Shown here: positions 18,490 to 27,052 of the stretch, piece after piece
How positions within the stretch are numbered: position 1 is the first letter of the stretch
How the letters are laid out: each line of letters opens with the position of its first letter
NCBI GenBank assembly: GCA_017860295.1
Contig: JAFNAS010000011.1
Location: 186,001 to 250,000 of the forward strand
Length of the DNA stretch: 64,000 nt
Source of the DNA: Bacteroidota bacterium
GTDB lineage: Bacteria; Bacteroidota; Bacteroidia; Bacteroidales; Paludibacteraceae
Reading direction: 5' to 3'
Program-made: the position numbers and the translations under genes
Notes under the pieces: model-generated
What the model was told of the DNA's origin: nothing
Database searches by the model: none
What the model saw: only the letters and a program-made list of their open reading frames with translations

Positions 18490-21400
18490 ATGAAATCCTT
18501 ATACAGACTTCTATTCTTTATAACTGCAATACACCTGCAGGCCCAAACCACCACGCAGAACTATATTGTAACCACCGTACCCTACACAGAGGTGAGTAAC
18601 CCAGCTTCGCTTTCCGATACCAACTCCAACACCACTATTCAGTATTTTGATGGTTTGGGACGTCCCAGTCAGAGTGTACAAAAAGCCATTACTCCTGCGG
18701 GAGCCGATTTGGTAAGTGGTATCGTGTATGACGACTACGGGCGTGAAAAACAAAAATGGCTACCGGGTACTGTGGCTGGTAATAATGGGGCTTACGTATC
18801 CGATTTTGGGACTGCTTCCATCAGTACCAACGGAAGCGATTCATCCCCTTATGCGACAACAGAGTACGAGGCTTCTCCGCTCAATCGGGTAACCGGACAA
18901 TATGGAGCCGGCGCCGACTGGTATGTTGCTGGGAAGAAGAAAAGTATTGAATATACTACCAACGGATCTGATGTGAAATTGTTTACGGTTGACAATGATC
19001 AGCTGAAATGTAGCGGGACCTATGGCGCTGCGACTCTCTACGGGCAAAAGACCACAGACGAAGATGGTAAAACCGTAGAAGAATTTACCGACAAGCAGGG
19101 GCGTAAAATATTAAGTCGAGTGGCAGATACTTATGATACTTACTACGTGTATGACGACCTTGACAATTTGCGCTATGTGTTACCTCCGTCAGCCTGTAAT
19201 GCACTTGGTGACGGGACTTATGCAAACACTACCGATGTGTTGGCTCAATATGCTTATCTCTATACCTATGACGGACGGAAACGTTGCATCACCAAACGGC
19301 TACCCGGCTGCGATTGGATATACATGGTATACGACCAAACGGATCGACTGATACTGTCGCAGGATGGTAATCAACGGTTGAAAAATCAATGGACAGTAAA
19401 CAAATATGATATTTTTGGCCGCCTGCTCTACAGCGGCATTGCTAACAACAGCAGCAACCGAGCTACGATGGAGAGCAACTACTCCGGACAAATCTTTACC
19501 GAGAGTTACACCGGAAGCGGCCCGGTGGCTGGCTACACCAGCGACAATGTTACCCCATCTATCCTGCTGACGGTAAACTACTACGACAATTATGATTTTC
19601 TGACATACACAGACAATAACCCGGGCGGTATGCTATCGTCTACTGCTCCCGACGGCTACACCGCTCCCGACAAAGACCACGTTAAAACAATGCTGACTGG
19701 AACCCGCACCTATCATTTGGATGATCCGTCCAAATTTGAAGTAACTGCCCTCTATTACGACAAGTACGGTCGCACGGTGCAAATCCGGGCAAGCAACCAT
19801 TTGAGTGGATACGATATTACCTACAATGAAATCGACTTTACCGGCAAACCTAACAAGACTCTGAAAACAGATGGTATCAGCGGCAATTCGGCTACCTATA
19901 CGGAACTGTATACTTATACCTACGACCACGCGCAACGGTTGCTTACCACTACGCATAGCCTGAATGGAGGAACGGCGGTGACACTGGTTTCGAACAGCTA
20001 CGATCCGTTAGGTCGCTTGCAAACCAAAACCCTGGGCGGGGTAGATGCCACCACCTACACGTATAATGTTCGTAGCTGGATTTCGGGTATTTCGGGCAAC
20101 CGTTTTACCGAAAATCTTTACTACACGAATGGTCCATCGGGATTAGGAGTAACAGCCTGTTATAATGGCAATATTGCCGGCATGCAATGGGGAGTTCCCA
20201 GTGAGAGTTTGGGATACAACCGGGCTTACCGGTTTACTTACGACAATTTGAACCGGTTGACAAAAGGTGTGTACTGTGGGTTGAACAGTGGTTCGCTTGT
20301 AACTGGGATTGCCGATAAGTATAATGAAACAATGAGCTATGATGAAATGGGAAATATTCTGACGCTAAATCGTACGGAGGATAGATCTGCTCTGAACAGT
20401 CTGTCGATGAGTTATACCGGCAACCAGTTGAAAACCGTGACAGATGGTAGTTCGGTAACCAAGCGGTATGGTTCTGAAGCTTTTGAGGATGGACCTCAGG
20501 CGCTTACGGTAGAGTATGCCTATGATAAAAATGGATCAACCACTTATGATGCCAACAGTGGTATTAGCACAATCCGTTATAATGTATTAAATTTGCCCGA
20601 TACAATCCAATTTTCAGAGGGGCATAAAAACTTCTATACCTATGATGCTGCAGGTAAGAAACTAAGACTAAGGAATACTACCTCCGTAAGGATATTAAAT
20701 GTTCCGCAGGATTCTATTGTTTATTACACCAAAGTTGGAGAGGCTTATAAAACAACTTTAACCGATTACGTGGATAACTATATTTATCAGAACGATACCC
20801 TGAAAATGGTATTATTGCCGGAAGGATATTGGCAAAACGGCAAATACTATTACTATCTGAAAGACCACTTGGGCGATAACCGGGTAACAATAAACAGCAG
20901 TGGAACTGAGATAGAAAAGAGCCACTACTACCCGAGCGGAATGCGGTTCTATCCTGAAAGTTCTTCCAATTCAGCGGCTCTGCCTTACCGCTACAACGGC
21001 AAAGAGTTGGAAACAATGAACGGGCTGAACCAGTACGACTACGGAGCACGCAGAAGACCGGCTGGATTACCGATATGGACGGCTCTCGATCCTCTCTCGG
21101 AAAAATACTATTCTATCTCACCGTATGCATATTGTGCAGGGAATCCCATAAACAATACAGATATAAATGGAGATAGTATTTGGGTTATAGCAGGTAATGG
21201 AAATTGGGTAAATTATTCTCCTGGACAACAATATAATGGTGATGATCAATTTGTTTGTACAACATTTGATTATCTTAATCAGTTATACAACAATGATTAT
21301 GGTCAATCTGTAGTAGAAAAATTGGCGGGTTCTGAAAATGATTTTCAATATACAAATACTTATGCCAAAGATAACGGTAAAGAAATGAAAGATGCTCTTT

Positions 21401-21834
21401 CTTTTGCTGGAGATGCAAGTGGAGGTGGTGAAATTCATGCAGGATATTTAATGGATTCAAATGGATCCAGTGAAAGCAAAATAAGGTCTCTGTCTCATGA
21501 AACCTTTCATGGATATCAATCTGAATTTGGGGAAACGGGGAGAGAGTCATATAGAGAAGTAGAAGCATTACTTTTTCAGACGGCAGTAATGCAAAATTAT
21601 GGATATTTCGGCAATGGCTCAGGAAATCAATCCGATGTTAGTTTTAACCGCGCAATGGAACAAATGGTTTTAGGTACAGGTCAGTTTAATCAGAAATTAT
21701 TTAATCAAGCTACATTAACCTTCTTAGGTGGCAGTAATTTAAATACCAATAAATTATATACAAAAACTGGATATAAAAGCACGTTGAAAAGAAATCCTAT
21801 AATTTCAAAATTCTTTCCATTGATGCCAAAATAA
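18490..21834 (+). CDS. RHS-repeat protein with C-terminal HExxH domain, candidate polymorphic toxin
   Basis: 1114 residues, 11 nt after the preceding frame. Signal peptide MKSLYRLLFFITAIHLQAQ; then a DUF6443-like N-terminus (NYIVTTVPYTEV, TIQYFDGLGRPSQSVQ); many YD repeats; and the RHS-associated core near residues 785-891 (YYLKDHLGDNRV, YNGKELETMNGLNQYDYGAR, ALDPLSEKYYSISPYAYCAG, ending NNTDINGD). The last 220 residues differ in base composition, being more AT-rich. They contain H1003-E-T-F-H1007 and downstream Glu at 1023 and 1025 (REVEA), a zincin-type zinc site. RHS proteins often carry variable toxin tips after this core, so a metallopeptidase-like effector is a reasonable inference. A small exported protein follows 20 nt later. 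Confidence 0.88.
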   Translation: MKSLYRLLFFITAIHLQAQTTTQNYIVTTVPYTEVSNPASLSDTNSNTTIQYFDGLGRPSQSVQKAITPAGADLVSGIVYDDYGREKQKWLPGTVAGNNGAYVSDFGTASISTNGSDSSPYATTEYEASPLNRVTGQYGAGADWYVAGKKKSIEYTTNGSDVKLFTVDNDQLKCSGTYGAATLYGQKTTDEDGKTVEEFTDKQGRKILSRVADTYDTYYVYDDLDNLRYVLPPSACNALGDGTYANTTDVLAQYAYLYTYDGRKRCITKRLPGCDWIYMVYDQTDRLILSQDGNQRLKNQWTVNKYDIFGRLLYSGIANNSSNRATMESNYSGQIFTESYTGSGPVAGYTSDNVTPSILLTVNYYDNYDFLTYTDNNPGGMLSSTAPDGYTAPDKDHVKTMLTGTRTYHLDDPSKFEVTALYYDKYGRTVQIRASNHLSGYDITYNEIDFTGKPNKTLKTDGISGNSATYTELYTYTYDHAQRLLTTTHSLNGGTAVTLVSNSYDPLGRLQTKTLGGVDATTYTYNVRSWISGISGNRFTENLYYTNGPSGLGVTACYNGNIAGMQWGVPSESLGYNRAYRFTYDNLNRLTKGVYCGLNSGSLVTGIADKYNETMSYDEMGNILTLNRTEDRSALNSLSMSYTGNQLKTVTDGSSVTKRYGSEAFEDGPQALTVEYAYDKNGSTTYDANSGISTIRYNVLNLPDTIQFSEGHKNFYTYDAAGKKLRLRNTTSVRILNVPQDSIVYYTKVGEAYKTTLTDYVDNYIYQNDTLKMVLLPEGYWQNGKYYYYLKDHLGDNRVTINSSGTEIEKSHYYPSGMRFYPESSSNSAALPYRYNGKELETMNGLNQYDYGARRRPAGLPIWTALDPLSEKYYSISPYAYCAGNPINNTDINGDSIWVIAGNGNWVNYSPGQQYNGDDQFVCTTFDYLNQLYNNDYGQSVVEKLAGSENDFQYTNTYAKDNGKEMKDALSFAGDASGGGEIHAGYLMDSNGSSESKIRSLSHETFHGYQSEFGETGRESYREVEALLFQTAVMQNYGYFGNGSGNQSDVSFNRAMEQMVLGTGQFNQKLFNQATLTFLGGSNLNTNKLYTKTGYKSTLKRNPIISKFFPLMPK

Positions 21835-21854
21835 CAATTCAAAAACAACAAAAT

Positions 21855-22322
21855 ATGAACACACTTAAAATTAAAAAACTGATTTTGGTGAGAATGTATA
21901 GAATATGTATAGTTTTATTATTATTTTCCCTAAATATATTGACCTCTAAATCTCAAACAGGGACAGGCTCCTCATTTGAAATTCAAAATTGGAATGCTAA
22001 TGAAAAAATTCAGCTTCCTGATTCTCTTTCAAACATATCCACCGAAGGTGTAGTTGTTATGAAACTGTATTTTTCAACAAAAAATTTTAGACCACTTAGA
22101 CTAGGAATAATTCGCTTTAGACTCATAGATAAAGCTTCAAAAAAAGTCATATTTTATTTTAATAAACCATTTGTAAGACAATATGACTCTAAACACTACC
22201 CTCCAATAATACAGAGATATTATCCATTTCTAATGGAATATGTAAAGTCATTGAAAATTATCAAAACAGATTCATCATATAGAAAAGCTGAATCTTATAT
22301 TGTTTTAAGCAGAGAATGGTAG
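21855..22322 (+). CDS. Small exported protein, candidate immunity protein for the RHS tip
   Basis: 155 residues beginning 20 nt after the RHS gene. A hydrophobic N-terminus (YRICIVLLLFSLNILTSKSQ, residues 15-34) should export it to the periplasm; an alternative start at the ATG encoding MYRI would give a more standard signal. The mature part is a small mixed alpha/beta domain (VVVMKLYFSTKNFRPLRLGI, then FRLIDKASKKVIFYFNKPF) with no family I can name. It is as AT-rich as the RHS C-terminal tip and unlike the RHS core, as expected for a toxin tip and immunity gene acquired together. That role is inferred from position only. Confidence 0.7.
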   Translation: MNTLKIKKLILVRMYRICIVLLLFSLNILTSKSQTGTGSSFEIQNWNANEKIQLPDSLSNISTEGVVVMKLYFSTKNFRPLRLGIIRFRLIDKASKKVIFYFNKPFVRQYDSKHYPPIIQRYYPFLMEYVKSLKIIKTDSSYRKAESYIVLSREW

Positions 22323-22394
22323 CATCGGTAATGCATCAGAATTGGTGATGTCGTCATAAGGCCCTCTTGATAGCGCAAGTATGGCAGATTCTCG

Positions 22395-22507
22395 TTCAAG
22401 CTTAACGAAGTGTAGCTTGGACGCAAAATAGGATCAGTTTGTAACTGATTGCGGTTACAAGCCGCTCTTATTTCCAGTCCAAGTTACGGCTATCGCCTAA
22501 ACTTGAA
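22395..22507. repeat. Palindromic (REP/MITE-like) element
   Basis: The 113-nt segment has imperfect inverted ends: TTCAAG...CTTGGAC (22395-22422) and, on the opposite strand from 22507, TTCAAG...CTTGGAC. Between them lies a second short inverted pair around GTAACTGATTGCGGTTAC. It carries no coding capacity. The truncated galactanase frame terminates inside it. Confidence 0.6.
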
Positions 22508-23321
22508 CTAAACAGCGGGCAAACTTGGAACAAGAGGGGTTGTAGCGGGCAATCATGTCGTTCATGTTGCCGACAAGATCGCCGAGGGTGGCCTTGTAGC
22601 TTTTGTTGATCCAGTAGGGATAGTACGACATGCCGATAACATCGTAGCGCACCCCGTGTTGCGTGGCGTTATCGAAAAAGGTGCGGTATTTCGCGTTGTT
22701 GTTGCCCTCGTCGAGGTGCACAATCACTTTGATCTTCGGATCGACGGCTTTGGTGGCCTCGTACCCTTTGTTGAGGAGTTGTGCCAGTTGTGGCCAGTTG
22801 GAGGTGCTGCCATCGGGCCAGAGCATACCGCCGGGAATCTCGTTGCCCACCTGCACCCATTCGGGCGTAATGCCGACCTGTTTCAGCGTGTCCAGCACCT
22901 CAAAAGTGTGTTTGTAAACGTCGTTGCAAAGTTCGGGGAACGAATGCTTTTCCCATGCAGCCGGTTTCTTCTGTTTGGCAGGGTCTGCCCAGCTGTCGCT
23001 GTAGTGGAAATCGATCATCAGGCGCATGCCCAGTTTCTGAGCCCGTTGTGCCATCTCCACCGTCTCTTTTTTGCCGCAATGGCCGCTGCCTCTGTCGTTG
23101 GAGGGGTTGACCCACACGCGCAGGCGGATGGTGTTGATGCCACGCTCTTTGAGTAGCAGCAGACAATCTTTGGCTTTGCCGTCTCTGTCGCAGAACTTAA
23201 AACCGGTAGCCTCCATCTGGGGCAGCCAACCCACATCGGCACCTTTCGCAAACTGCGCCTGGCACGGCCGGATAGCTCCGGCAAGCAACAAAAGCAGGGT
23301 GATTTTATAAATGAGTTGCAT
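22497..23321 (-). pseudogene. Truncated arabinogalactan endo-beta-1,4-galactanase (GH53)
   Basis: 274 residues against about 330-400 for complete family members. Signal peptide MQLIYKITLLLLLAGAIRPC, then clear GH53 sequence: FAKGADVGWLPQMEATG, INTIRLRVWVNPSNDRGSG, MIDFHYSDSWADP, and EWVQVGNEIPGGMLWPDG with the acid/base Glu at residue 161. The chain reaches DVIGMSYYPYW and then stops about 35 residues later in an unrelated tail encoded by the palindromic element. The conserved C-terminal segment with the nucleophile Glu is missing, so the product should be inactive. GH53 enzymes cut beta-1,4-galactan side chains of pectin. Confidence 0.85.
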
Positions 23322-23395
23322 AGGGTATCGGGTTGTATTGTTGAATGAATTATTGCATCATCGGGATATCAAATATCAACGAGCGCAAATTAGGG

Positions 23396-23605
23396 GCGTT
23401 AGCCCCGATCTCTTTGTAGGAAGAGCATAAAACCTGCAGCAGGAGGAGCGTAGCTCTGACCTGTTTCCTCTGATGAGCCGCTTAGGTATCAGGGCTATGC
23501 CCCTCTTTTGCAATTTTCCGGTTTGTTGCTACCAAGATTACAGGGCTTACGCCCCGATGCTACTACCGCTTGGGATGAGCACGAGTCAGGAGACTCGCGT
23601 TAGAG
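23396..23605. repeat. Cluster of short palindromic units
   Basis: Several small inverted motifs follow one another in non-coding DNA: GGGGCGTTAGCCCC, GGAGCGTAGCTCTG, GGGCTATGCCCCT, GGGCTTACGCCCC and GAGTCAGGAGACTC. The last belongs to the 22-nt repeat also found at 8630-8651. This is reminiscent of REP-type intergenic elements; no transposase is nearby. Confidence 0.55.
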
Positions 23606-23607
23606 GT

Positions 23608-24345
23608 TTATTTGATAATTTCAACTAATTCGGCTAATTTATCTGTGCCTCCTTTTATTTTTATAACCGCCCCAAAATTTTTGTCACCAACTTTTTTTTG
23701 TAGTTCTTTCCATTTATTAGCAAGAAACCATGTACCTCCACTTGTTCCCCATTCACCTAAACCAGCCACACAAATATGAGTCCTATTTGGGAAAAGCCGA
23801 TGCTTTATTTTTATTACAACCGCATAATCATAAGTACCATCCACTTTGTACACATGTTTCTTATCTTTTTTATTTACTATTGATCCAGACCCTTGGAGAT
23901 TAAATTCAAGAAATTCATTTTGTATACTTTCGATTATTTCAATGGTTTTAAAATTGTCATATCCGCCTAATGAACAGTATGAAATATCAGGGTTATTTTT
24001 TACTTCATCATCAGATATCAATTGTGGGTTTTTATTAATGAATTTGGAAAAAGATTCTGACATGTAACTTGCAGCTCTCGTTTCTGCAAATGAAACGGGG
24101 TTATTTATGCTAAATTGTTTATTTGTGCTGGGTTTCAAATATGGGAATTTATCTTGACGTACATATTGTGGTTTTAAAACCATTTTACCATAAACGAGAT
24201 TGAAATTAGAAAGGTCATTACCAAATATTTGTTTGAATTTGAAACTCTTAAATTTTGCATTTAGAAAGATAATAAGGCGATCGAGAACGGCGACTAATAC
24301 CCCCCCTAACAGATTAATTACTAAGTCATGAAAATCTTTACTCAT
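23608..24345 (-). CDS. Membrane-anchored protein of unknown function
   Basis: 245 residues. One N-terminal hydrophobic helix (LVINLLGGVLVAVLDRLIIF, residues 8-27) and a basic juxtamembrane stretch are followed by a soluble domain. Two features stand out: SYCSLGGYDNFKT in the middle and YDYAVVIKIKHRLFPNRTHI running into CVAGLGEWGTSGGTWFLANK near the end. This alternation of a Gly-rich loop after a hydrophobic strand looks Rossmann-like and recalls a family of bacterial proteins, often fused to DNA-binding or signalling domains, with no assigned role to my knowledge. It is AT-rich and sits alone among repeats. No function should be assumed. Confidence 0.7.
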   Translation of the reverse strand: MSKDFHDLVINLLGGVLVAVLDRLIIFLNAKFKSFKFKQIFGNDLSNFNLVYGKMVLKPQYVRQDKFPYLKPSTNKQFSINNPVSFAETRAASYMSESFSKFINKNPQLISDDEVKNNPDISYCSLGGYDNFKTIEIIESIQNEFLEFNLQGSGSIVNKKDKKHVYKVDGTYDYAVVIKIKHRLFPNRTHICVAGLGEWGTSGGTWFLANKWKELQKKVGDKNFGAVIKIKGGTDKLAELVEIIK

Positions 24346-24507
24346 GATATTAAAACGTGAATATGTCTCTAATTGTCAAAAATTCATCTATTTCTCATGC
24401 AAACATACAATTTATTTTTCAAAACACGTTGCGCAAAAAAAGGCACGAAGCAAAGAAAATGTGGTAGTTACAGGCAGTGTCGGGGCTATTTTCTGCCGAC
24501 GCAGCAC

Positions 24508-24696
24508 TTCATTGCCTGCAAAGGGGTCTCGGCAGTTGCCGGAGGGGCTTTACAGTGTCTGTAAAGCGGGTTCAACGGTTGCTGAGAGGGCATTACATCT
24601 CCTGCAAAATGGGTTCAACAGCTGTTGACAGGGCTTTGCATCGGATGTAAAGGGGTTCCGGTAGTTGTTGAGACCCCTTTGCAGCTGATAAAGTCC
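24508..24696. repeat. 43-nt tandem repeat array, locus A
   Basis: Four head-to-tail units of exactly 43 nt (24508-24550, 24551-24593, 24594-24636, 24637-24679) plus a partial fifth. Shared positions include TGCAAA/TGTAAA, GGGTTC, GTTGnnG and GGGCTT. There are no spacers, so this is not a CRISPR. It begins about 25 nt beyond the stop codon of the MFS gene. A related array in the opposite orientation lies at 58881-59064. Confidence 0.8.
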
Positions 24697-24722
24697 GAAT
24701 TCGTAAGTTTCTGTCGGTTCGG

Positions 24723-25904
24723 TTAGCGTTTTTTCGCCCGGAACCCAATCAGAATCAGCAGGATCATTACCGTCCAGGTGAGCATTTGCAGCGTTACCCA
24801 GAGCCAGCCTCCGGCCTGCCAGCAGAGCAGTCCCACGAAGGTGCCGAGCGCGCCACCGATGAAAAAGGTGGTCATGTAGATGGTGTTGACGCGGCTATGC
24901 GACGACTCGTCGAGGGTGTAGACCAGCGCCACGTTGGTCACCTGCATGGCCTGCGCCCCGATGTCGAGCAGCAGCACGGCAGCCACCAGCATGATGACCG
25001 ATTGCCCCCAAAACAACATCAAAAGAATGGAGGCAATCATAATCGCTGTAGCAATAAACTGAACTCTTTTTGCACTGCCTTTGTCCGACGCTTTGCCGAA
25101 AACCGGAGCTAAAAGCGCTCCTGCAATGGCCACTAAACCGAATAGTCCGATGGTGTCGGTATGAAAATAAAAGGGTTTTCCGCTCAGATGAAAGGTAAGG
25201 GTAGTCCAGAAGGAGCAAAAAAGGCCGAACTGAAAAGCGCCCAACAACGCCACCTTGCGCAACAACGAATAGCGGCGTAACATGCTAAGCGTCGAACCCA
25301 GCAGCTTCAGGTAACTGCCTTTGAAAGAGGTCTCCACTTCGGGCAGGTAGGTTTTGAGCAGCAGGGTAACCGCCAACACCAGACCGGCCGAAAAACCGTA
25401 GACCCAGCGCCACGAGAGCCATTCGGCAATGGCGCCGCTAAACACCCGCGCGGCAAGGATGCCGATGAGAATGCCTGTGAAAATGGTACCCACCGTCTTG
25501 CCCCGGTTGACGCTGTCGAGACCGGCCGCCATGGGCAGAATCACCTGCACGGCCACCGACAGGATGCCGATAAGTACACTGAGTACCCACACCTGAACAA
25601 TGCTTGACGAAATAATCATCAGCAGCAACGAAAGGAAAAGCAGTACCAACAGGGTTACGATTAGCGACTTTTTGTTCAGTTTGTCGCCCAGCGGGGTGAT
25701 AAAGAAGAGTCCGAGGCCGTAGCCGATTTGCGCCAGCATGGAGGTGAGTCCGGCCTGCGCTTCGGTACATCCGAATGTGGTAGCCAGATCCTTCAGAATG
25801 GGTTGATTATAATAGATATTGGCAACCGAAATACCGGCAGCCACCGCCATCAGCATTACCTGAAAGCGGGAAAGGGATTTCTGTTGCGACTTTAGTTGAT
25901 CCAT
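24723..25904 (-). CDS. MFS transporter, drug/multi-substrate exporter type
   Basis: 393 residues with about 12 hydrophobic helices and the inter-helix motif GLFFITPLGDKLNKKSLIV (MFS motif A). The N-terminus (FQVMLMAVAAGISVANIYYN, then QPILKDLATTFG) is typical of the YnfM/YgaY-like arabinose-efflux and drug-exporter branch. ATG 25904 is chosen over one at 25982 because a -7 box lies at 25932-25939. It is divergent from an AraC-family regulator gene that probably controls it. Its last 80 codons recur as a decayed copy at 58.6 kb. Substrate is unknown. Confidence 0.9.
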   Translation of the reverse strand: MDQLKSQQKSLSRFQVMLMAVAAGISVANIYYNQPILKDLATTFGCTEAQAGLTSMLAQIGYGLGLFFITPLGDKLNKKSLIVTLLVLLFLSLLLMIISSSIVQVWVLSVLIGILSVAVQVILPMAAGLDSVNRGKTVGTIFTGILIGILAARVFSGAIAEWLSWRWVYGFSAGLVLAVTLLLKTYLPEVETSFKGSYLKLLGSTLSMLRRYSLLRKVALLGAFQFGLFCSFWTTLTFHLSGKPFYFHTDTIGLFGLVAIAGALLAPVFGKASDKGSAKRVQFIATAIMIASILLMLFWGQSVIMLVAAVLLLDIGAQAMQVTNVALVYTLDESSHSRVNTIYMTTFFIGGALGTFVGLLCWQAGGWLWVTLQMLTWTVMILLILIGFRAKKR

Positions 25905-25931
25905 AGCCGAAGATAAATGTTGATGAAACGA

Positions 25932-25939
25932 CAAAGGTA
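25932..25939 (-). promoter_or_regulatory. -7 box of the MFS gene
   Basis: The minus strand reads TACCTTTG, 28 nt upstream of ATG 25904. Confidence 0.55.
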
Positions 25940-26028
25940 AGGATTCATTTCCTGTTTCCGAACAGCCTCTACAATTTCGCAACCTTTAAAAATGTTTGAT
26001 TTTTGATACTATTATTGTTTCCGATACC

Positions 26029-26036
26029 TATATTTG
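26029..26036 (+). promoter_or_regulatory. Possible -7 box of the AraC-family gene
   Basis: TATATTTG ends 4 nt before ATG 26041. If used, the transcript would start at or near the A of the start codon, giving an almost leaderless mRNA; otherwise the true start may be a later ATG such as 26092. Confidence 0.35.
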
Positions 26037-26040
26037 CATT

Positions 26041-26949
26041 ATGAACAAAACGTTGAACATAGAAGAATTTTATAAGGCCAAATGTGCCTGGATGCCGGAT
26101 AATCTGCGTAAAGATATCGGTCATTTTAATCTATTCCGTATAAACGAACCTGCCGGAACCACTCACCGCGCCATCCCTTACAGTCGAAAAGATTTCTATA
26201 AAATCAGCCTAATACGAGGGCACGCCCGCTTTGTGTATGCCGATAAATCGATTGAATTTGAGAAGAATGCCCTTGTTTTTTCCAATCCTCAAATTCCCTA
26301 CGCTTTCGAGCGCATCGATGGAGATTACAACGGAACTTATTGCATTTTTACCGAAACCTTTTTTGCTCAGTTTGCCAACCTTCGCGATTATCCGATGTAC
26401 CAGCCGGGCAACTCTCCCGTCTTTGTATTGAACGACGATCAGGCTGCTGAAATTGAAGTTATTTTGACGGAAATGGAGAAAGAGCTGGTCTCCGATTTCG
26501 CATTTAAATACGATTCTCTGAGGAATATGGTGTTGCAGATTATACATAAAGCGCTGAAAATACAGCCTTCGGCAGGACAACCACACGACAAATCGAATGC
26601 TGCCGTGCGCGTTGCATTTACATTTACGGAGTTGCTCGAACGCCAGTTCCCGATAGAAAATCCGCATCAGCAAATCCGGCTGAAATCCCCGGCAGAGTAT
26701 GCCCACCAACTATCGGTGCATGTAAACCATCTCAACCGTTCGTTGAAAACAATTACGGGTAAAACCACCTCCAAACTGATTCAGGAACGGATTTTGCGTG
26801 AGGCTTGCATTTTGCTGCGGCATACCAACTGGAATGTTTCGGAAATTGCCTGGAGCCTCGGATTCGAGGAGTTGCCCCATTTTATCAATTTCTTCCGGCA
26901 GAATACCGAACATACTCCCAAAAATTATCGGGAGCTGGAAAATGTTTGA
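26041..26949 (+). CDS. AraC-family transcriptional regulator
   Basis: 302 residues. The N-terminal cupin-like sensor domain (RAIPYSRKDFYKISLIRGHA, FSNPQIPYAFE) precedes a C-terminal AraC double helix-turn-helix of about 100 residues: LSVHVNHLNRSLKTITGKTT, LIQERILREACILL, WNVSEIAWSLGFEELPHFIN and FFRQNTEHTPKNYR. It is divergent from the MFS gene (136 nt apart) and lies upstream of two aldo/keto reductase genes on its own strand, so it probably regulates one or both groups. The inducer cannot be told from sequence. Confidence 0.92.
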   Translation: MNKTLNIEEFYKAKCAWMPDNLRKDIGHFNLFRINEPAGTTHRAIPYSRKDFYKISLIRGHARFVYADKSIEFEKNALVFSNPQIPYAFERIDGDYNGTYCIFTETFFAQFANLRDYPMYQPGNSPVFVLNDDQAAEIEVILTEMEKELVSDFAFKYDSLRNMVLQIIHKALKIQPSAGQPHDKSNAAVRVAFTFTELLERQFPIENPHQQIRLKSPAEYAHQLSVHVNHLNRSLKTITGKTTSKLIQERILREACILLRHTNWNVSEIAWSLGFEELPHFINFFRQNTEHTPKNYRELENV

Positions 26950-27052
26950 TTTTTGCAACTTTTTATTTGGTTCGTGTAACAAATCCGGTCGTCGGTTTAA
27001 CGACCTTTGCACATAGAAAAATAATTGTGCTATTCATTAAAACAAAAAAGCT

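Noticed and set aside
18490-21834. T9SS sorting domain at the end of the RHS protein
   Set aside because: The C-terminus has no NP...G motif or basic end typical of the sorting domain; the HExxH region occupies that place.
22656-23156. Plus-strand frame opposite the GH53 gene
   Set aside because: Antisense shadow; GH53 motifs are clear on the minus strand.
24508-24696. CRISPR array
   Set aside because: Units are directly adjacent with a 43-nt period, there are no spacers and no cas genes nearby, and the units differ internally.
22323-24722. Insertion sequence near the truncated galactanase
   Set aside because: No transposase frame is present; only short palindromic units are seen.
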